In this document: one piece after another, positions 1 through 5,231 of the stretch
Layout of the letters: each line of letters opens with the position of its first letter
Position numbering within the stretch: position 1 is the stretch's first letter
NCBI GenBank assembly: GCA_001940655.1
Contig: MBAA01000189.1
Location: forward strand, 10,274-16,390
Direction: 5' to 3'
DNA from: Promethearchaeota archaeon CR_4
GTDB taxonomy: Archaea; Asgardarchaeota; Lokiarchaeia; Sigyniarchaeales; CR-4
Length of the DNA stretch: 6,117 nt
Position numbers and translations under genes: made by a program
Notes under the pieces: model-generated
What the model saw: the letters and a program-made list of their open reading frames with translations, nothing else
Databases searched by the model: none
What the model was told of the DNA's origin: nothing

Positions 1-935
1 GTGGTGAGGAGAGGGATGTTAACAGGCATCAGGTTAAACCCATTTCGGATGGACTTTACGAGAGTTGTTTTTATCACTTCCCAAATATTCTCCCACCCAG
101 ATGGGGGCTCTTCACCAGAGAAAATCAAAATCATATTGATGATAAATCCTAACGCTAAGAGGCAGAGCACAGCAATGGTGATATATTTCGCAAAATGGTT
201 GATCTTTTTTCGTAAAGGGATGTCGGCAGCGGATGTTGCTACCATAGTCGTAGAAATTTTCCCTAACTCGGTACCTGTACCCGTGGCAACTATAAGCGCC
301 CTACATCGCCCTGTGGCAACATAGGTTCCAAGGAATAGTATGTTGTCCCTTTGTGTAAGTGGGAGTTCTTTGGTACCTTCTGGGAAATCATGAATCTGTT
401 TTTGGACCGCAGCGCTTTCCCCTGTCAACGATGCTTCATTCACTTGGAGATTTACCGCATCTAAAATGCGAGCATCTGCAGGCACTTTGTCCCCTTGGTT
501 GAGTTCTATCACATCCCCCATAACGAGGTCACGAACTGGGATGACATTTTTCTCCCCTTCCCGAATGACCGTTGTGGTAAATTTCGCCAAGCGCTGCAGC
601 GCTTCCATCTTTTTCTGGGCCCGTAATTGTTGAACAATCGCAAGGAGAGCATTAAACAAGATAAGAGATAATGTGACCGTCGTCATGAATTGTAATCCTT
701 CCAAGGCAATGAGCACGGCACCATTGATGAGGTACATAATAATGAGCCAGTTAAAGATCGGGCGAATATATAATTCCCACACTGATCGCTTGGCGGGGGG
801 AATTTCATTTGGCCCGTCCCGACCTTGTCGTACGTTCACTTCATCGTAAGTAAGTCCCCTCACAGGACTCGTTTCCAAGCGTTGTAAGAGGTGATTCAAA
901 GTTTGTAGATAATGTTCTTTGGGCGTGTCTTTCAT
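1..935 (-). CDS. P-type cation-transporting ATPase, N-terminal part (cut by window edge)
   Basis: Membrane pump that couples ATP hydrolysis to cation movement. Only the first 311 codons, from ATG at 935-933, are in the window; the frame is open to base 1. Visible in order: a short N-terminal domain (about residues 1-50, with GPNEIP at 41-46), helices M1/M2 (about 60-102), the actuator domain with GDKVPADARI (148-157) and the dephosphorylation loop LTGES (170-174), helix M3 (about 250-272), and the start of M4 with MPVNIP at 303-308. The DKTGT phosphorylation site, nucleotide-binding domain and later helices lie beyond the edge. The layout fits the P2-like class (Ca2+, Na+/K+ or H+ pumps), but the M4 motif has neither PEGLP nor PVGLP, so the ion cannot be named. 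It is divergent from the sensor kinase gene, 133 bases away. The family assignment is secure; the substrate is unknown. Confidence 0.93.
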   Translation of the reverse strand, partial: MKDTPKEHYLQTLNHLLQRLETSPVRGLTYDEVNVRQGRDGPNEIPPAKRSVWELYIRPIFNWLIIMYLINGAVLIALEGLQFMTTVTLSLILFNALLAIVQQLRAQKKMEALQRLAKFTTTVIREGEKNVIPVRDLVMGDVIELNQGDKVPADARILDAVNLQVNEASLTGESAAVQKQIHDFPEGTKELPLTQRDNILFLGTYVATGRCRALIVATGTGTELGKISTTMVATSAADIPLRKKINHFAKYITIAVLCLLALGFIINMILIFSGEEPPSGWENIWEVIKTTLVKSIRNGFNLMPVNIPLLT

Positions 936-989
936 AGAATCTCACAATCAAAGAATATGGTGCGTATCTTAATTCAATCTAGTTTTCCT

Positions 990-1033
990 TTAAGAATTTT
1001 TGTTAAGGTTTTTGACTTTGGTAAAATTCTTAA
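990..1033. promoter_or_regulatory. Perfect 11-bp inverted repeat in divergent spacer, candidate operator
   Basis: TTAAGAATTTT at 990-1000 and its exact reverse complement AAAATTCTTAA at 1023-1033 are separated by 22 bases. The arm centres are 33 bp apart, about three helical turns. The element lies in the 133-base spacer between the divergent ATPase and kinase genes, 35 bases before the kinase ATG. A looser match (TCTTAATTC) sits at 967-975. This could be the site of a dimeric regulator serving one or both genes. AT-rich DNA gives some such repeats by chance, so the function is inferred. Confidence 0.45.
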
Positions 1034-1068
1034 TTACTTAGCGAGCTATTTAGTCGGGAATCGATCAA

Positions 1069-2811
1069 ATGGTACTTTTTTCGGTAATCCTAGTCATAAA
1101 TTTTGCATTCTGTCTTTTCTTGGGTAGCTTTGTCTATTATAAAAATCCAACGGAGAAATTGAATCGTTACACATTAATTTTATGTATTGCGTATGCGTAC
1201 CAAACATTGATAAATTTTGGACTCACGGTGGTCGAATCTCCTGAAACAGCGAATACGTGGTTTAAATTTGGTGCATTCTACCCATTCTTGCTCGCATTTC
1301 AACTCCATTTCATTTTTTTCTTCACCGAGAAAAAAGTCGTCCTCAAGAGTAAGGGATTTTACATTATAGTATATGGATGGGCATTAATATTCTCGATCAT
1401 TGATTTGTCAACCGATTTACTGATTGGGAAGATTGAGCATGTAGGGGAATCTTGGGTAGCACAAAATCCAGTAAATTCTGAGTTGTGGTTGGTCAGAACC
1501 GTTAGTGTGTGGGTCATTTTAGCAATGATGTTGGTCTTTTGCGGGATTTATTTGTTACAGACCTCAAACGAAGCACGCCGTGCTCAAGCTCAATTCTTAT
1601 TTTTTGGATTAATCGCATTTTACCTAATTGGACAATACCTGCCGTTTCTTGGTTTGTCCCTTATTTGCTACGCAGTTTCTCGCTACGGGGTAAATGCCCT
1701 CACCGCGAAGTTAAGTGCGGAGATTATGATGAACCGACTCCCAGAAGTGTTATTGTTTATAGATGCGACTGGCCGCGTTCAATTCGCGAATAGCGCAGCA
1801 TCCGCCACGTTAGATTATTCTCGCGAAGAACTTGTTGGATTACCATTTGACTATATCTCTGCAGGGGGAAACAAATCCCAAGGGCCCTTAGAAAGTTTTG
1901 AAAAGATAAAATCCACGGGTCATGCTGGTAATTTAGAACTAAAGTTCAGGGCTAAGAATGGAGCAGAAATTCCGCTATTGACTTCAATTGCCGAAGTGCG
2001 TGGGTCAACTGGACGCGCTCTTGGTTTTCTTTATCTAGGGCGGGAAATCACTCAAATCAAGAAACGTGAAGCGGAATGGGCAAAAAGTCAGCAAGAATTA
2101 GAACTTGACAGTATCATTAGATTAGATTTTTTGGCACTACAATCCACCGAATTACTAAGAATGACGAAAGTAATCTCGGAGAACCTCAAATCATTGCTCG
2201 GGTCGCAGGAAGAACCGCTCTCAATTTCCCAAAATCGGCAAATTAACTCTATTTTTGAAGCTACTCAGGGATTAGATAAAATTGGCCAAGAAATGCATAA
2301 CATTTCCACCCCAGGAAAAGATATTAATGCATTGCATCGCCAGAATTTTCCCCTCAAACCACTGCTCGAGTATATTTTGCAGCTGTTTAAAGAACAAGCA
2401 TATAACCAAGACCTAATGTTAATCTCCGATGTCCCAGACACAATAGGAACAATCTATGCCGACAAGCGAATGATCCAGCAACTCGTGTATAATTTGATCA
2501 ACAATGCCGTGCATTTCACTCCCGGTGGCGGACAGGTCGGTATTGGAGCACAACGATCGAGTAACGAAGTCCAAGTAACCATATGGGATACGGGCATAGG
2601 TATCGCGCCTGATGATGTCGCGAAGCTCTTTCAAGCGTTCAAGACGGTTCAAACCCCCGTGAGTCAAAAGCACGAGGGGAAGGGCCTCGGTCTTTATTTT
2701 TGCAAGAAATATGTCACGTTACATGGGGGTCTAATTTGGGTAGAGAGTCAGGTCGGTAAAGGGTCGAAATTTCACTTCACGATCCCCACTAATGGCGAAA
2801 AAAATAGTTGA
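1069..2811 (+). CDS. Membrane sensor histidine kinase-like protein (7TM-PAS-DHp-HATPase) with Thr at the H-box
   Basis: 580 residues. The N-terminal half (1-207) has six or seven hydrophobic helices, like the 7TM sensor region of many archaeal and bacterial histidine kinases. A PAS domain follows (about 218-330, with LLFIDATGRVQFAN and an RAKNGAEIP segment), then a helical dimerisation region (about 346-415). The catalytic ATPase domain (about 425-575) is complete: N-box with N475, N478 and N479, G1 box DTGIG (507-511), F-box around F521-F524, and G2 box GKGLGL (537-542). It should bind ATP. In the dimerisation helix, the place of the usual SHE-L phospho-acceptor reads STEL, with Thr at residue 360 (codon 2146-2148). 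Autophosphorylation on histidine is therefore doubtful. No response regulator gene is in the window. ATG at 1069 is chosen because it starts directly before the first helix; no Shine-Dalgarno is evident. The domain calls are strong; signal and output are unknown. Confidence 0.92.
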   Translation: MVLFSVILVINFAFCLFLGSFVYYKNPTEKLNRYTLILCIAYAYQTLINFGLTVVESPETANTWFKFGAFYPFLLAFQLHFIFFFTEKKVVLKSKGFYIIVYGWALIFSIIDLSTDLLIGKIEHVGESWVAQNPVNSELWLVRTVSVWVILAMMLVFCGIYLLQTSNEARRAQAQFLFFGLIAFYLIGQYLPFLGLSLICYAVSRYGVNALTAKLSAEIMMNRLPEVLLFIDATGRVQFANSAASATLDYSREELVGLPFDYISAGGNKSQGPLESFEKIKSTGHAGNLELKFRAKNGAEIPLLTSIAEVRGSTGRALGFLYLGREITQIKKREAEWAKSQQELELDSIIRLDFLALQSTELLRMTKVISENLKSLLGSQEEPLSISQNRQINSIFEATQGLDKIGQEMHNISTPGKDINALHRQNFPLKPLLEYILQLFKEQAYNQDLMLISDVPDTIGTIYADKRMIQQLVYNLINNAVHFTPGGGQVGIGAQRSSNEVQVTIWDTGIGIAPDDVAKLFQAFKTVQTPVSQKHEGKGLGLYFCKKYVTLHGGLIWVESQVGKGSKFHFTIPTNGEKNS

Positions 2812-2861
2812 TGAAGGGCAGAAAGATGACCTTGATTAAGGATTAGTTTCCATTTTTCACA

Positions 2862-3296
2862 TTTAAAATCCTGAAAGCTGCATAGTTTGCACCAACCGCA
2901 AATAATGACCGGGTAGTTGAATTTACGTGGTGAGGGACAAGATAATGAAAGAGAAAATCTATGACGTCTCCGATCCGAAGCAGCCCTTCATTGACGAGGC
3001 CCCGGTTTTAATCGTACCGATCATAGATGCGAATCAATCTTTGCTGCCAGTTCCAGACCTGAGTCTTGCTTCATAAAATATCTTTTTAGAAGCGTCAGCG
3101 CTTGGTTTGAGAAGCGTTTGGAAGAATTTACCCCCCAGTGTGGCCGAGAATGTGAAAAAAAGTCCTCGGGATACCGAAAAATTTCGTACTAGTCAACACC
3201 ATTCCGATTGGGTTTCCTACAACTGTAATCCCTCCCCTCTCCAAGGAGGAATACAACGAGGAATGAATCCATTTCGAGAAATTTAAAGAACCCTAA
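2862..3296 (+). pseudogene. Decayed nitroreductase-family gene, 5' end missing
   Basis: Joining frames recovers most of a flavin-dependent nitroreductase-type protein. KILKAA, a TAG stop (2883-2885) and FAPTANNDRVVEF come first. A frame change at about 2925 leads to VVRDKIMKEKIYDV, then EAPVLIVPIIDAN (a typical core strand), then a TAA stop (3074-3076) and the helix ASALGLRSVWKNLP. A one-base shift in the A7 run (3155-3161) leads to VLGIPKNFVLVNTIPIGFP, then a TGA stop (3264-3266) and the ending IHFEKFKEP before TAA at 3294-3296. The order ALGL, LGIP, IPIGFP and a final HFEK-like tail is what this family shows. The first part, with the usual arginine-rich FMN-binding segment, is absent. The longest intact piece is 43 codons from ATG 2945. 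With three stops, two frameshifts and a lost start, no working enzyme can be made. It starts about 50 bases after the kinase gene and may once have shared its transcript. Confidence 0.88.
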
Positions 3297-3306
3297 TTTT
3301 TTCTTT
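3297..3306 (+). terminator. T-rich stretch after the nitroreductase remnant
   Basis: T6-C-T3 directly follows the last stop of the remnant (3294-3296). Archaeal transcription often ends at T-rich tracts without a hairpin. This would also end any transcript reading through from the kinase gene. The assignment rests only on position and composition. Confidence 0.35.
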
Positions 3307-3419
3307 AGTATCGGGCATCAATCCCAACAATTCCCAGATGCTGCGATAATTCTATACTCAAAATCCTTTTGTCTTCATTTGAAATTTCATATATTATAAT
3401 TCTGGATTTTTTGATATTC

Positions 3420-3440
3420 AAAAAGAATGAAAAAGAATGA
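3420..3440 (-). terminator. Tandem T-rich repeat downstream of the membrane protein gene
   Basis: On the plus strand AAAAAGAATG occurs twice in tandem (3420-3429 and 3430-3439). Read on the minus strand this is CATTCTTTTT twice, beginning 26 bases after the stop of the membrane protein gene. T-rich runs in this position are plausible archaeal terminators for the minus-strand unit. The stretch 3307-3465 holds nothing else I can support. Confidence 0.35.
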
Positions 3441-3465
3441 TAGTGGATCCTGGATATAGTTATAA

Positions 3466-3879
3466 CTACGGGCCAACGTAACCCATTGCAACTAATAATA
3501 CTCCCACTACAAAAAGCATCAAAAGATAGAGGAGGAACAATATTATGGCGAGTAGCAACCCGGCTCCCAAACCTCGTCCGAAAGAACAGCTGTACAAGAT
3601 TACGATGATGAATGCGAACGTAAACCAAAGGATAATGATCATCAGGAAATACGCGAAATAGATGTTTGGTATTTCAGCTTCGAGAAATGGGAAGAGGAAC
3701 ATATTTAATAAAGTAAAGACGATAATCCAAATCAACATTGCCGCACAGGCTATCCCAAACGAGCCCGCATTTGATCCCTTGATAACACCCTTAGAAAGAC
3801 CATTCAAAACTGCTGCGCCGATAATGAATACGATGATGAATACGATAATTTCTACGATAAGATCTGCCAAGTAACTCAC
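3466..3879 (-). CDS. Small four-helix membrane protein of unknown function
   Basis: 137 residues, very hydrophobic, with four predicted membrane segments at about 6-26, 42-66, 72-97 and 104-133. Loops are short, and only one (27-40, KGVIKGSNAGS) is clearly polar and glycine-rich. There is no signal peptidase site, no catalytic motif and no family I recognise. GTG at 3879-3877 is the only reasonable start: the frame has a stop nine codons upstream (TAA) and no other start between. No Shine-Dalgarno is visible. The gene begins 36 bases after the stop of the zinc-ribbon gene on the same strand, so the two are probably co-transcribed. The even hydrophobicity and defined boundaries argue for a real gene; its function is open. 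Confidence 0.75.
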   Translation of the reverse strand: MSYLADLIVEIIVFIIVFIIGAAVLNGLSKGVIKGSNAGSFGIACAAMLIWIIVFTLLNMFLFPFLEAEIPNIYFAYFLMIIILWFTFAFIIVILYSCSFGRGLGAGLLLAIILFLLYLLMLFVVGVLLVAMGYVGP

Positions 3880-3915
3880 CTTGATTGATTGGTACCAAGA
3901 GGTTATTTCAAGAGT

Positions 3916-4293
3916 TTATGAAGCTATTGAATTAATCCCAATTGCCGAGTTCTCGAATTTTAGTGAGAATTTACAGTAATTTGCGCACCAATAAGTCGTA
4001 TTGGGGAGGATAAATTCCCCGGACTTCGTGTTCCACGTGAAAACGTGCTCGTTGGTTTTCGAGGCACTTTGTAACGACTTATCGTTGTAATACTTGAAGC
4101 GGCCTCCACAGTCCGGGCATTTCGCGTTAGGGTCCAAGAAATTCGTCAGCACGATTTTATTACATTTTTCACACAATCCGGGAGCGCCACAGAAGGTTTC
4201 GAAATTCTGGAACCCCCCCCTGCGAGGAATTGTTTGGTAAACCCTCATTTGCAGGTAGCTCTCAATGTGTTGCCTATAATTATCAATACACAT
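3916..4293 (-). CDS. Zinc-ribbon protein, probably decayed at its 3' end
   Basis: 125 residues, soluble. A zinc ribbon is built by CEKC (C41, C44) and CPDC (C59, C62) with the GG-R-F-Y-ND surround usual in such folds. A third cysteine cluster reads CANYC (C103-C107), where a two-residue spaced pair would be expected. After SLKF the protein ends in an undistinguished tail. In the next frame the same DNA reads RELGNWD then TAA (3955-3932), a compact ending that looks more natural, so one base may have been lost near 3958 or just after it. The start is uncertain: ATG 4293 gives 16 residues before a second Met (4248), and a BRE/TATA-like element lies only 16 bases before the first ATG. The protein is probably a nucleic-acid- or protein-binding factor, but no specific role is supported. 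Whether it still works is doubtful. Confidence 0.75.
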   Translation of the reverse strand: MCIDNYRQHIESYLQMRVYQTIPRRGGFQNFETFCGAPGLCEKCNKIVLTNFLDPNAKCPDCGGRFKYYNDKSLQSASKTNEHVFTWNTKSGEFILPNTTYWCANYCKFSLKFENSAIGINSIAS

Positions 4294-4305
4294 AACGGTT
4301 AAGTG

Positions 4306-4320
4306 ATTTTAAATTTCGCG
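4306..4320 (-). promoter_or_regulatory. BRE/TATA-like archaeal promoter before the zinc-ribbon gene
   Basis: On the minus strand CGCGAAA is followed by TTTAAAAT (4313-4306), matching the archaeal BRE plus TATA pattern. The box centre is about 16 bases before the ATG at 4293, whereas transcription usually starts about 25 bases downstream of it. If the promoter is real, the first base of the message would fall inside the annotated N-terminus and translation might begin at Met16 (4248). This is a plausible site but not proven. Confidence 0.4.
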
Positions 4321-4404
4321 GGACTGGAAACCGCAAGGGAAATCAAGCGAGTAATATTTGGGTATTGCCTTTTTTTTCATAGGGAAGAATCTGTCACTAG
4401 TTTC

Positions 4405-5148
4405 ATGGTCATTGTCTTCAATGCAACGGGAGGATATGCCGCCCGTTGGTCCCACGTGCTTGCGAGCACCCGTTATGCGACCCCCGCAGTTCGCGGCACG
4501 TGTGATTACTTAGTAGTGGATTCAGACATCCGTGACCCGGCCACGTCCAACGCGAAGGTGGTCGAGAAAGCGAAGACTATTGGAGCAAATTGCGTGGTAC
4601 CCAAGGACATTTTCGGAGATTGGCGCGCAACCGTTGAATCTGTTCGAGCGTTCTTCAAAGCGGGAGAATGGGGTGGTGACGTTATAATCCCATTACAGCG
4701 CCCCTACGCGAAGTGTTTTCAAGATTTGGAGGAATACGGCCACTGGTTTGGGTTGGGGGGATTATTGCCCCTGCACAAGGAGGAACAATTCGAGGAACTG
4801 AAAAAAGGGGTCGAGATCGTATCTCGTATGGGCAAGGACGTTCACCTGTTCGGTATATTCCCGTCCCCGAGTACACCCGTCTTTAAATACCTGCGCAGCG
4901 GGGCACCCGTGCACTCCCTCGACACGACTGTGTGCGAGACGATGGCGGTGACTGGGCGCGTGTACGACCTGTCATTCGACCGATATCACCTCATCAACAC
5001 GACCGGGGCGTGGTCCCGCCAGCTCCGCGTCAAGATGGCAGAACTCAACCTCACGTCCATTCACATCGCGCTCAATCGCCCTACTCAGGCAGCCCGCACG
5101 AGCAAATCGATATGTTTTCAACATCTCAAGCGTCCGGTGCTGAGTTAG
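4405..5148 (+). CDS. TGT-like (queuine/archaeosine transglycosylase superfamily) protein without zinc site
   Basis: 247 residues from ATG 4405. The middle and C-terminal parts follow the order of tRNA-guanine transglycosylases: a strand ending IIPLQ (94-98, in the place of the enzyme's V-Q-G-G), then FGLGGL (115-120, matching its IGGL), then HLFGIFPSPS (147-156, matching its MGVGTP), a helix, and HSLDTT (170-175), where D173 sits at the position of the nucleophilic aspartate. Near the start are VVDSD (37-41) and VVPKD (64-68), further acidic strand ends of a TIM barrel. The CxCxxC...H zinc site that follows in true TGTs is absent, so tRNA exchange by the standard mechanism is uncertain. DNA-modifying DpdA proteins and TGT-like haloarchaeal proteins are alternatives. 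An upstream GTG at 4303 would add 34 residues of AT-rich, unlikely sequence. The gene is divergent from the zinc-ribbon gene and markedly GC-rich. Confidence 0.7.
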   Translation: MVIVFNATGGYAARWSHVLASTRYATPAVRGTCDYLVVDSDIRDPATSNAKVVEKAKTIGANCVVPKDIFGDWRATVESVRAFFKAGEWGGDVIIPLQRPYAKCFQDLEEYGHWFGLGGLLPLHKEEQFEELKKGVEIVSRMGKDVHLFGIFPSPSTPVFKYLRSGAPVHSLDTTVCETMAVTGRVYDLSFDRYHLINTTGAWSRQLRVKMAELNLTSIHIALNRPTQAARTSKSICFQHLKRPVLS

Positions 5149-5187
5149 GGCGTAATGTAGGATATGTCTACGGTGGAAAATTCGGAA

Positions 5188-5231
5188 TTATGAAAAAAAG
5201 TGGAGAAAGAGGAAAACAAGGAAAGGGCGAC
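5188..5231 (-). terminator. Pyrimidine-rich tract after the surface protein gene
   Basis: On the minus strand, the 44 bases after the stop at 5232 are almost all pyrimidines and include a T7 run (5199-5193). This fits a T-rich archaeal terminator in the short convergent spacer between the surface protein and TGT-like genes. It is inferred from composition and place only. Confidence 0.35.

Noticed and set aside
912..1127. Plus-strand 71-codon frame starting in the ATPase gene and ending inside the kinase gene.
   Set aside because: It overlaps two well-supported genes and the AT-rich spacer, and has no domain or sensible composition.
2945..3076. Intact 43-codon frame as a small protein.
   Set aside because: It is the middle piece of the nitroreductase remnant: coding similarity continues past its stop and before its ATG in another frame.
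3305..3628. Open minus-strand frame whose last 35 or so residues (from about 3410 down) look protein-like, ending GIVGIDARY.
   Set aside because: Most of the frame overlaps the membrane protein gene in another frame, and the remaining tail has no start or family I recognise. It could be a gene remnant, but I cannot support it.
4368..4380. T8 run before the TGT-like gene as a terminator or slippage site.
   Set aside because: No gene on the plus strand ends upstream of it, and it lies in a divergent spacer; a simple homopolymer is enough to explain it.
4303..4404. Longer version of the TGT-like protein from GTG 4303.
   Set aside because: The extra 34 residues come from AT-rich DNA unlike the rest of the gene, overlap the opposing promoter-like element, and match no part of the TGT pattern.
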